Source: Chloromonas sp. AAM2 (Eukaryota; Chlorophyta; Chlorophyceae; Chlamydomonadales; Chlamydomonadaceae). From it: a stretch of 26,529 nt of DNA. Shown piece after piece: positions 11,082 to 23,000 of this stretch. How positions within the stretch are numbered: the first letter of the stretch is position 1; every line of letters begins with the position of its first letter. A program made the position numbers and the translations under genes. The stretch spans positions 1-26,529 of the forward strand of contig QAXH01003383.1 in NCBI GenBank assembly GCA_004335635.1, written 5' to 3'. The notes beneath the pieces are model-generated. The model searched no databases and was not told the origin of the DNA. It worked only from the letters and a program-made list of their open reading frames with translations.

Positions 11082-14000
11082 ATGGAGGGCATGGAGGGAG
11101 GTTCGGTCATGGAGGAGCAACTCTCAATGCACTGTAGGCGCTGGCTGCTACAGGCAGACAACCTAGTGCTTGCCCTGGAGCGCCAGCAGCAGCTTGCCAG
11201 CACAGCCAAGGCCAGCAGCACAGCCACTGCTCGAGCCGCTGGCAGGCCTGTGACCCTCGGTCGCTCGAATGGGAGCACAGCCAATGGGTTGTTCCAGCTG
11301 TACCAGCGGGGCCTGCAAGCAGCCTGCAAGGCGTTCATTGGCTTCAGTGAGCTCACACAGTGGCATGTGGCACCTGATCCCGCGGTCGCCGCGACGTTGA
11401 AGCTCACAACACAGGTCCGTGCCAGCACGACCAACGTATGGTTCTGAACACTACCGGCTAGCACAGTAGATGAAAGCAGTAGAGATAACTCAGGGTTTAT
11501 TGACTTGGACTAGGCTTCACTGGTTTGGGCTTGTAATTGCGATGGATGAGCTGGTCAGGATTTGTCAAGTGGTACATCCCAGGCATGTTGATTGTAGAGT
11601 TGAATGATCTGAATTGGATGCAATCCTTGTCATCTTGTCACACTGGTGTTCATTGCCGGATGCACGGGCACATGCGTTAGATGTTTTCGTGGGTTCAAAC
11701 TCTGGCAATCCCAAGGCTGATGGCATGCTGTCAGCCAGGTTCTCACCTTTATGCAGCTTTTGCGGCAGGTGACTGTGCCTGCACATAGCCGATGCAGCTT
11801 CTTATACAGTCAATTCCCTTATGCCCATATCAGATGCAGATCACAGTGGAAGACACCCAAGAACTTGCCTTTGCACGTGTGTGGTCCGCAGGTTCGTACG
11901 GTCAGCATCACAACCTGGTGGCAGATCATCGACTCAGGTCTATTGCGTCGGACAGCAGACGTGCTGCAGCTCGTTCGAGTGCCACACACCACGACAGGCT
12001 GCGGGCGGGGGGAGGAGGGCCAGCCAACACACGTACTACGTGTTGGCACCTTCCACGAAACGATTCTGAAAGCATGCAGCATCATGATATCCGGCATCAG
12101 CCTTGCGCCCTTGCAGCTGTGGCGACCCCTTTTGGAGCAGTTGCTGGAACCAAGGGCTAACGGATTCGTCCTTCTGTTGGTTGATGTGCTCGGCGCACTG
12201 GTGCAAGTTGCGCCGCACAAGCCGCTGCTGTTCCACCCGCCCACCGAAGGCCAAACTACGGAGTACCCCAAGCAACGCATGTCAGTGCGCCTAGATCTCA
12301 CACAGCATGCCAATGAGCAGAGTCCCAGTAACGCCACCACAGCCAGCCGCAGTCTCCTCGCAAAGTCGTCTCAGCCCGGCCCAGAAGACGCGCTGCCGGC
12401 AGCGCTCACGCCTGCAGCAATCACCAGCGACTCACTCGCCCGTTCAAACAACAATGCATCTGGGTTGCAAGGCGAGCCAGTTGGCGAGCACCTGCTGCCC
12501 TTGCCACAGGGCAGCTTACAGATTGCGTTCCGAGGTTTCGGCGTCCTGCCGATTGCCGATGGTGTAGGCTTGTCAGAGCCTTTGTTCGCATCCATGGCGC
12601 TGCATCAGCTCCCAACCGATGAGGCCCCGGCTGCTGCACAATCAAACGACAATGCCGGGCACCCTGGGCCCTGGCCGCGTGACCCAAGCTTTTCAGGCTC
12701 CGCCTTGACTGCCAGTGGTGCTCTGCGATCTGTGCCAAGGCAATTAGCACCTGCGCAAGCGCAGATATCAGAAGCTCACAGGCAGCCAGCAATCCCGATG
12801 CTCGAGCTTGCCGGCATCTCCCCTGGCGATGTGTCCCCTACCCGTCTTAAGGCCAGGCCAGGGACGGTGCTCATGCCCTTGACAACCAACACAGACAGCG
12901 ACACTGAGGAAGGCGAGGGTCCATACGTCTCTCGCCATGCCGCACTGGCTGCACTGGAGGTGCTAAGGGATGTCAACGAGCTGGCCAGCCAGGTATGCTT
13001 TCTGTGTTCCTGGGCGTGCTTCCATGCATCCCGTAAACAGTACCAATCAAACTTACCCACACAACAGCCTCTGGTGGACAGTTTGCAGCGGAATTGGCCC
13101 ACCCAAAAGCTTCGCGCAAAAGCAGCCTGTGTTGCATGGTTTTGCAGGAGATGAGTCTGCGCAGGGGTAGCGCAGGCTCGTTGATAGGTCTACCAAGTAT
13201 CCGCATATTCCTGGAGAGCCTGGTGGATTTGAGAGCAGGGCTGGCTGGGGCACTCAATCACCTGGGAGTGCTAGGGCACCTTGCCACCATGTACAGGTGT
13301 GCTAAGCCATGGGAAGACTTGTAGTCGTTCACAACCGGGTTGTGATGCCTGGCAAAACGCACCAGGCCATCGTTGCAGAATAGCAGATAGGCCACCTGGC
13401 CATCTGGCTGACGTGTGTAAGCCGCCACGAGAGAGTTCTGCGTTCAGAATGCGGCAAGTGTCTGCTGACGCATCGCTGTCCGTGCCTGACTGTGCCGCAC
13501 CTGAGCGGCGCCTGACTGAGACTAGGTGTATCACGTGCCACTGTTTGTTCGCCTGGCCATTCAGGACCAGCGCTGACCTCTGCATGAGCCGAGAGGAGCT
13601 GTTTCCCGTCTTGGAGGGCATTGTTGCCATTGCATGCCACGCCAGTAGCCCAGATCTAGCAGGATCTGGAGCAAACGGCAGGTAGGAGATGCTGAGTTGA
13701 TCGAGACTCAACGGCAGCTGGCTTTACATGTTTTTAGCTTGAGCTCACACACTTGATGTGTTTGCTCGCGCCATCTGCTCCGTAATGTCTCTCAATGGTT
13801 GCTTCCCAACATCATTGGAGAGTGCCATACACATACAAGGTAGTTTTGGCAGGCCCAGCGTGAGTCTGTGCAATGCTTTCACGTTTGCAGGCAAGGGCAG
13901 CGGCAGGGGGACGTGCGCCTGTACGCATCTGCACTGCAGCCAGACGTCCTCTTGTTGGTCACTGACGAGCTGCATCAGGTACGAGTCCCGGGCAGTCTGC

Positions 14001-17000
14001 AGCAAGAGTTGTGTGGGAGCCTGCACGAGGCAGGGTTTGAAAAAAAAAAGTTCGCGTGACCTCAGTGGTCATTTGAAACTTTGTGTCTGCATCAAAACAA
14101 AGTGCAAAAACTGAAAGGTAGCCAACACAAATCTTTGCCTGTCCTTGTGTTCTACCGTCGTTGAGAAAATCCGTCATTGAGGAAAACCGTCGCTTCGTGA
14201 TCGTCCAAGCATTCAAAGGGTCTCGCAACGCTCGGCGCACGAATCGGAGATGACGGGCGGTTTCTCCCCACTGCAAAACACACGCGGTACAACCGTGAGT
14301 CACACAAGAATTGTCCCAGAACTGGCAAACTGCCGTGCTGCTGCCACAGCAGGATTGCATGGCTCTGCTACTCTAGCTGTGTGCACTCATGTCTTCTGCA
14401 GGCCATGTCTGGCGTGTCCGCTCAAGTCAGGGCCCGTACAGGCGAGGCCTTCCACCAGCTCCCGCGTGGCTTGCAGGTGTGGCCTTGACCTCAGGGCTCC
14501 AGTTGTCGATTCTCCCTGCCAGACCGACTGTTGCCCTTGCAGGCAACAATGTTCTTACAAAAGGCCAGAAGCTCCCCATTCAGCTCACCTGTTGTCAGCT
14601 GTTCGTCTGCAGCCGGGTTTCACGAGTGATTTCAAGCGGTTTGCAGTGCTGCTTATGGCTCAATGGCCACACAATATCACTGCCAGTCTTGATGTTCTGC
14701 GCAGGCCCAGTTGTCTTTGCTTAGGCATCTGTGCGATTGCCTCATTATCCTGGGCGCTGCTCCTCTTCCCCCACACCACATCGCACATGCCTCAGAAATG
14801 CTTGCCGGGCGCGCGTCACCTGACGGGCCGGATTCACCCACCGTCGCGGCACGACCCACGTCGGGCAACCCTGGCAACACATCCCGAAGTTCTACGCTCT
14901 GTCGCAAAAGCATTGTGCGCACAGCAAGCAGGTGGGGCTACTTGGCCAGTTTAGCACTGCACAGCTGGGAGTCTTGGTGCGATCGCCGATGAGGGGACAG
15001 CGCCACCTCCATCAATGCTTGTATGCAAGCTGATGTGTGCATAGTGGCCATAGGTCCGGTACTTGGTCGTTCACATGCAGGTCTAGCCTCAAATTGAATG
15101 CGTCCAAGGGTAGCACGGAGGACGGTGGCGCGGGTGACCCGCGGTACGATGCAGCGTCGCCCCTCCTGATGATTGTGAGAGATGTGGTAAGTGATGCCGC
15201 CAGTCACAGCCGATGCTTTAGGACGGAAGATCGAGACATGCTTTCCTCGTGATTGATATTGTCACGGTCGATATTGCAGGACGGGAAGTAAAGCTATTGA
15301 ATGGTTTATTTCCGGAACACAACAGCGAGACAATCAGACAAACAAATTGACAATCGACAATTGAACAAGGCTGCGAAGTCCAGTCCAGAAGCTGAGGCAC
15401 TCTCTCCGACTGCCATGAGCGCTCTGATTGTTGTCCGTCGCATCACCTGCAGCTGGCGGCAGTGCGACTCTTCTGCAACTTTGCCGCATGCGACGTGCCG
15501 TTCTTCTGCACCGCTGCTGACAGCTGGTTGCCTACAGTCAAGGCGCTTGCAAGGTGAGCAAGGAGGAACCTCGCACAGGCAGTCGGCAAAGGACAGTCCC
15601 GAAGGTTCGCGCCAGGGAACGTGCCTGTGGTTTTCACCATGCCAACGGTGAATCTATGCCTGCAGAAAACCTGCTTGGCATGCACCCAGACTTGCAGCCC
15701 ATGTCTCGCTTTCAACACCCCAGAATGTCCTACTGTGTTACTCAGGCTCTGCCTGGCATCTGTTCGTTATGGCCTCACGTTGCTGGTGTGGCTTCTTTTG
15801 CTTCATTGCAGAACCTGCCCTGACACTGGATACGTGCATGCCTTGCATGACTCTTATTGGCAGGCGTTTGGCGAGCGAGGGCCACACGGACTTGGTTGAA
15901 CTCGTCACACTGACGCTGTGTGAGGCGGCGGCCGCCATGACCACTGCTATGAGGATGGCAGCAGGGGCGGCTGCAGAGGCTGACAAGACCGTGCAGGTAC
16001 GGATCATGGCAACCAAATGCCTTCAGACGCACACACAGCAACTGCACATAACTCGCAACACTATCAAGATGCTTGTGCCGACAAAAGAGAAAGCGAGCAT
16101 GGCAGATGTGCCGGTGCTACACTGATAGGTGGTCACTGGAACGTTTTGAAACCATCCGGCGGCATTGGTGCCTCGTCCGTGCAGACAAAGATTGCGGACC
16201 GTCTAGCCAAGCAGATGGCAGGCGGGCTGCTGCTCGACCACAGCGTGGAGGCGGAGGTGCACCTGAGACTCATGAGGCGGAGGGGCCATCCAGACAGGCC
16301 ATTCGGCTGGGGAGCGGGTGCGAGCGCAGGAGGTGAGCGGAACTGGGCAAGGAGTAGAGGTCCAAGGATGCCAGTGATACAGGATTTCCTTGTGCAGCTC
16401 TGCACACTGACTTCCTGGTTAAGGCACACATGGCGACCACGCCGGCCTCGACGCCAGCGCTGGTATTCCTTTGGGATGCTAGAGTGTTGTTGGGAATACT
16501 TGGCTGCCGCACTTCTCCCGCTTTCGTTGGGCCTCGCGTAGCACTGGTCAGGGGACGTAAGGTATTCGTACCACAGTGTTATCATAGTGCACCGTGATTA
16601 TGATGGTGCATGATAAACCTGTTGATTCAGGGTGTCTGCTTGTAGGTCTGAGCCAAGCAGCAGTAGCAACGTCAACATCGGTGTGCAGCTCTACACCCCG
16701 GCATGACAAATCGGACTATAGCCCACGTGCGGGCAATGCCGTATCTCCGCGTATGGCTCTTCTGGGCTTAGATGACGACGACGTCCTGCAGCAGCAGGGC
16801 AGCATCAGCAGCGTTGGCCACGCAAGTCCTGGCAGCAGCGTGCGCACTCCGTGTGGTGGCGTTGCGGCGCTGCTGCCCATGTCACCTCAAAGGCGTGGTT
16901 CGTCCCACCATTCAACAAGTACTTCCCAGATGGCCACGCCCCGCAGCCCATTCGCGGATATGGAGAGCAGCCCGTTGCGCACAGACAGGGGCAGCCCGCA

Positions 17001-20000
17001 ACGCAAGCCGGAAAGGAAGTCAGAGTTGGCTGCTCTCTGGGCTGCGCTGGGTTATAATTCGAATGGAGTGCCTTTAGACGCCGTGGCAACAGGTGCTGAT
17101 GTCGACGAGATTGACGCAGAGCTACTGGCATGGGGAGGCCTTCCCAAGCACTATGTGGTGCATTGCGAGGAGGTGTGTGACACTTTGACTGGATCACATG
17201 CACGATACGTCAATGTTGCTCTGAAGCACGTGCATGTGTTTGGGGGGTGTTGGACCTGGTCGACCGAGTGCCATGTCAAGGCTCTCCGACCTGCAAGCGC
17301 AACCTGGTGGGTTGTCCACCTTCAGTGGACAGGCCCCTGCAAGCGTACACCAATACCAGACTGTCATTGCTGGAGCCATTGTTCGAGTTGGTGCAATGCA
17401 AATCGTGCATCTCCACTGCATGAGTCAAGCGATGGCGAGTGATGCAGTTTGAAGAGCAGCATCTTCAGATGCGTTGCATCTGTTAGTTTACTTGGCATGG
17501 TTGTTAACAGTACCATCAGTAGTACTAGCAGTACCACGTATTACACCGCACACAGTCAACTGCCAACTTAAAAGCCCGTGCATCATCAATACTTTGCAGA
17601 TCCTGCGTGCGGTGCTGCAAGCCATCCTTCACCTCCTGCGTGGCTACTTGCTTCCCATCAAGTGGCGCAGTCTGCCATGGGAAGTGGCAGTCCAGCTAAG
17701 CAACGCCTCTACCACCACAAAAGTCACCACCCCAGGCAACAATCCAGTTTCACCCTTCTCTGCATTCATAAGCACGCCTAAGCAAACTCAGAGTGGTAGC
17801 ATGAATGCACCTATGTCACCGGGCTTGTGCCGAGGGGCGGAAGCAGGGGACGTGCCTCCTGCCACGCCAAGTGCTGCCACCAACCAAGAGCAACGCGGCT
17901 CGTCTGCTCATCGCCGTGTTGTGGGCTCAGGCCCAGTTCCACCAATCATCAGCTTGGCCTTGGGATCACGGCTCTTCAAGTCGGGTGAAGCGACAGCACT
18001 GGAAGAGGGCGATACCATGGGTGGACTGCTGGTCATCTGCACAAGTAGCAAGTTCTGTTGGGAGGGTGGATGAGATATTGTAACAAGCATGTGTGGCAGA
18101 CGACAAGATTGTCTGTCAACTAACTTTTGGCTCAAGTTGACAGGCGAGGCACACCTGCCTGCCCTGCGGAGATTCAAAGGGTGTACATGCAAGAGGCAGG
18201 CCCATCCAACACTTTCTGTCTGTCTGTCAGAAGGGGCCAGATCTGCTACCGATGCCACTGAGCCTGCCCTGTGTGTTCCACAGGCGACGTGCCACAGAGT
18301 GTAACAAACCTGATGGAATCGCTCAGCCGGGCCGGTTTGTTGGCCTGCCTTGAGGGCCTGTTCAACATTGAGCTCATGACGGACCAGATGTACACAGACC
18401 ACCTCGCTGCGGTGGACACTCACATGCTTGGTAGGTCACAGTCTGTATAAAGCAGTGATGATGATTGCATGCAGCGTCGTAACAGAGGGCTGAGGTGCAG
18501 GGCCAAGGATAATGGCGCATGGCCCACTGGCCTATGGACACCCGTCAGGCAGCAAGCCCTGGTATGCAGGGCCAAGGCCTAGTACCTGTGCACGGTCCAC
18601 TGGCGTACAGCAGAATGACAGGTGGCAAGCTTTTGCACTGATTTGCATATGGTTGGGTTCGCACACATGCGCAGAGTTGCGTGCCAAGGGCGGATCTTCG
18701 GCTCAGATTGACAGATGTCGAGTTACCGCCATCCGGTTGATGAGGGATGTCTTTGGCAGTGCGCCACAGATGGTATCAGACAGGCAGGCAAGTGTGTGCC
18801 AGCTGGCAGAGAGAGTGCATACAATGAAAACTACTGAAGCAGTGCCTTGACAAAGACAAACCACATCAAAACATCTAGAGATGCTTCGTATTATGGATAT
18901 GTGTCCGCCTCTCAAGCTTGCCGGTCATGATCGCAATGGATCATCCATGCTTTGCATGCTTTGCTGTGCAGGGTGTGCACCTGCTGCATGCGCTGAAGAA
19001 GTTCATGTCCTGCAAGCTCCTCACAGCCAGCTCAAGCCCAGTTCTGTCGCACCCGCTTGCCCGCTTCACCTGCTATCCCCCGCTTTTTGAGCTGCCCGCT
19101 GGCCTAGAAGTACTCTCTTCTAACGCACTTCAGATGCGACCTTCGGATCAGCTCTTCAGTGCACCCTGGTCGCCAGTCATGCATGCCCCAGGTGTGCACA
19201 GCTGAATGGCGTGTTGCTTTACTCACTATGTCGGCCTATGCCTGGTGCATGCATCGAATGCAACGAGCCGAAAAGAGAGATCGGTGGAGTTGTTCGCAGA
19301 ATTGCCGCAATGGTTTTCAAAGCATGTGACATGTTTGTGCATGGCAGGAGAAGTGACCAACTCCGGCGCCCGGCACAGCAAGGCGCGCGAAGCTGGCGCG
19401 GCGCACCTGACCACGTACTGTACCTCCTCTCTGGTGGCTCTGGCTCTGGAATTGCTGCCTCTCCCGCGCATTGCCGCCGCGCGAGCAGCTGCCGATCTGG
19501 CTCCAGGACCCAGTAAGTACTGCGGCACCGTGGGCGATGCAGATCTCAAACCCGCTTATCACGTACAACAAGCTGTGCAGTCCGGATGGTCTGAAAAGAA
19601 ACTAGTGCACTTGTCGGCTCCCTTACGTTCTGTGTGCTGACGATGACGATGATCGGCTGCTCCTGTGCTTGCTTTTTGCAGCGCCAGGGTCGGCGTGGGT
19701 CCCGAGCCCGCTTAAGGTCCTCGGCTCGAGCATTCTTCTAGTGCATACTTGGCCACAGTTCCTACTGCTCCTCAAGCACCTCATGCGCACTCTAGATTTA
19801 GGTGACGCAAAGCCGCGTACCAAGCCACTGCTACACGATGCAACTGGAAGTATGCTCAGTCGCAAAGACCAACCATCCTCTATGTCGCACGTGCCCAGCA
19901 GAAGCAGTATCTCTACAGTATTGCTACAGCGCAATACCCCAGAAAACTCCACAGCCGCAGGCATCTCTTCCCAAAGTCAGGGACGAGATGGCAAGGTGGC

Positions 20001-23000
20001 ACGCCGTACCCGCAGTCTGGCACCGCTGCATCGGCTGCTGGAGGCGTGGATTCAACAGATGAACCAGCTGCTGCAGCGTTACTCTCACATGGAGGTGGGG
20101 TTTAGGGGGAGGCATTGCACAAACACCGCACCGTGTTGGTCGTGTACGCCGGTCAGGAGTTCGTTGTAGCATAGCTTGCCGAACGTGCGGGTTCGGACAT
20201 CCTCCCTGCCGCCCTGCAGTGACGTACAATCGACTTTCATGCGGGAGAAGGAGGGCTGGGAGGGATAATGACTGGCAGGCAGAAAAAGGATGTAACCATC
20301 GAAAAACTCGCGGGTCGCAGGCCGTATAAGCAGGGCGCACCGTGCATTTCGCCTGCAGAGCTTGCGCTCCTGTCTGGACATGTCTCTGCTGCATGGTGGC
20401 GTGGCTTCCTTGCTGCTGGAGCTGGTTTCGGGACAGCACTTCACGCTTGCCACACGGGCGCGAAAGCAGCCGGCGAATGCAGGCGTGACTCCCGACATGT
20501 GCCTTGGAGGTTTTCATAGCACCCTTGGGCAGAACGCAGCTTCAAACATGACGCCCACCGCGTCATCGCCTGCTCATGACCAAGCGCTGACCCTGGTGAA
20601 CTTTTTACCAACGCACTTTGGTATTTAAAGCGAAAGGATCGCCCACAAGCAGGGCCATGACATTCCGAATTCCTTCAGCTCGTTTTCCACAGATAGCGGT
20701 TCAGACGGTGGTTCAGCAGGTTCACAGAGCGCCCATGTGTCTGGTCGCAGGTCGGTCGCCAACGCGAGATTGATCGTGAGTACGGACTGTCTGGCATGGC
20801 CCTGGTATCCTTAGAGGAGCTGTTGTGCTTGACACATGAGTTGTGCACCCCAACGCTTTCAACCCAGCTGGTGAGTTGAATTGCCAGAAACGAACCTTCA
20901 AACGTTTGTTGGTTTCATGTCTTGAGCTCCGTAAAAAACAAGTTTGCCAGTTCTTCTTGTCATGCACAGCTCTACCACTGCTACGTTCCCCGTACTCTCG
21001 CCATACTACTAGGCTGGACAACCCGCTCATTGTGTCCTTGAAATCTGCCTGTGCAGGTGGTGTCCGGGTTGATCAGGTCTCTTGAAGAGGCAACTGCTGC
21101 GGTGCACAACCGTAACGTCGTGGTTGTGAGCATGTTGCGTGTAATCGCCGCCACGCATCTGCTGACTGTTGAAAATGCTGATACTGAACCTGGCAGTCCT
21201 GCGCTTTGCAGCCCAACAGCAACTTCACCCCACAAGGTGGGTACCATTCATAGGGTTCGCAAACACCACTGCTGGTCTGTGATGGCTCAACTGAGCAACA
21301 GGGCATAAAAAAGAAAGATGTTTGCCAGTTCTGGGACAATTCCTGTGACTTTTTCTTTCTAAAAACTGCACTGGGGCCAGTGTAGGGCCTACTGAGTAGT
21401 GAGTGGACATGGTGCATTTGGTAACTATTGACACGATTTCCAGCTATATTTCGTGTCGACATATATCAATGTGTGAATAATCCCTAGCCCGTTACGAGAT
21501 ATCCTAAGTTGCATAGACTATTAGACAACACAACAATCGTCATTCAGGATCTGGTGTGCTTGAATGTGCACTGAAAACCACAAGAGCAGACTGACGCTCA
21601 ACTGACTAGTTTTGAACGAGCACTGGTCACACCAGACATTCCAAGTACTTGGTGAACCTTGACAACTTCTTACAGAGTATGACAAGCCAGGAAAGGACGC
21701 TGCATGTGCTCCTTGTGTTGGCCATACACACCAAACTGTGCAATGACCAAAAGCTGAAAGATACATCTGAGGCCATGTACTGTACTGTTGGCACATAATT
21801 GGCCAACACCGTGTTGGGTCTAGTCTATTGGGCCCTCAAGCCTCCGTCATCAGCCAAAAGCCTGTCCACCACCCTACTGTTGGCTGTCCTCTGTCAGGGC
21901 ATCATTCATGTCAGGTGATTGTGGTAGGCGTCCACCTTTCGTGACCCAGCTACCTTTGCTGCCAACTAGGCCTGGCATCATCATTCAAACTCCCAGCGTT
22001 GAACCAGCCTGACACTGACGTTGATTTTCCCACACTGCAGCGGAAAAGCCGGCCAAATTCTGCAAGCTCGCCGACAGGCCCCAAACAGCCAGTTGCTCGC
22101 AGCCCCGGGTCCATAGGCGCTTTCACTGCAACCGACATGGCACGCATTCGCAGCCAGACCATCATGCTGGCAGCCGACACCAATCGTTTGAAAACGGTCA
22201 ACTTCAGCTCAGAAGCTGCGCAGGTACGTAATACCTTTTCCTTGCTGCTCCTGGGTGCCCAGCATTAATATCATGCGTGGCAGTTATCACTTGCCCATGG
22301 CTTACTCTTACTCGCGCCTATGTTTTTGGATGTAGGACGAGGACCACGAGCAGCTCATGCTAAAAGATGAAGGCACAGAGGAAGAAAGCGGGCTGCTGCA
22401 GGCAGAGGAAAGAACGTTAACCAAGTCCCGCCAGAACAGCAGCAGGCGCAGGCTTGTTCGCAAGAGTTCCGCATGGTCTGAAGCCGCTCTGAGCATGATC
22501 CACAGAGACAGGGAGGTTGAGGCTGACCAGGAGGCCTCGTTAGACCTGGCCATGCCGCGTGCAGGTCACTGGCTGCTGATGGCCTCCAGCATGGTGAAGC
22601 GTGCCACATGTGGAGTTTCAATTGCAGCCGCGCAGCTGGCGTCCATGAAGCTCAGTACTGGCGCCATTGGTGCGAAAGCCGAGCGGTGAGCGCATGGCCT
22701 GCTAATAGTCAAAGAGAAACGTTGACGTTGTAGTAGTAAATTGAATTTGCAAGGCCGACGTCGCATCCATGTCTGTGGTGAAATGTGTGTGATCTTACGA
22801 GCGACCGTCGTATGCTGGTAAGTTGGTTCAAGTGCAAACACTTCCTGATGTGGTTCTGAGTTGACAGCATCGCGCTCTGCAGGTATACAACTGGTGCCAA
22901 TCCAGCAGCAGCTACCAACTCAGCTGTGCCTGCAGCTCGCCAAAGGCTTCGGAGCACCAGCGGTGCAGGCGACCCGGAGACGTCCGGAACAGGCCACTGC

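Noticed and set aside
11751..13154. A single 467-codon open frame as a separate gene
   Set aside because: Only 11892-12992 behaves as an exon, with a cag acceptor and a gtatgc donor in phase with both neighbours. The ends of the open frame are intron sequence.
14040..14052. A-tract followed by AAGTTCGCGTGACC as a further dispersed-repeat copy
   Set aside because: The A-tract and first bases agree with the repeat, but the core is absent.
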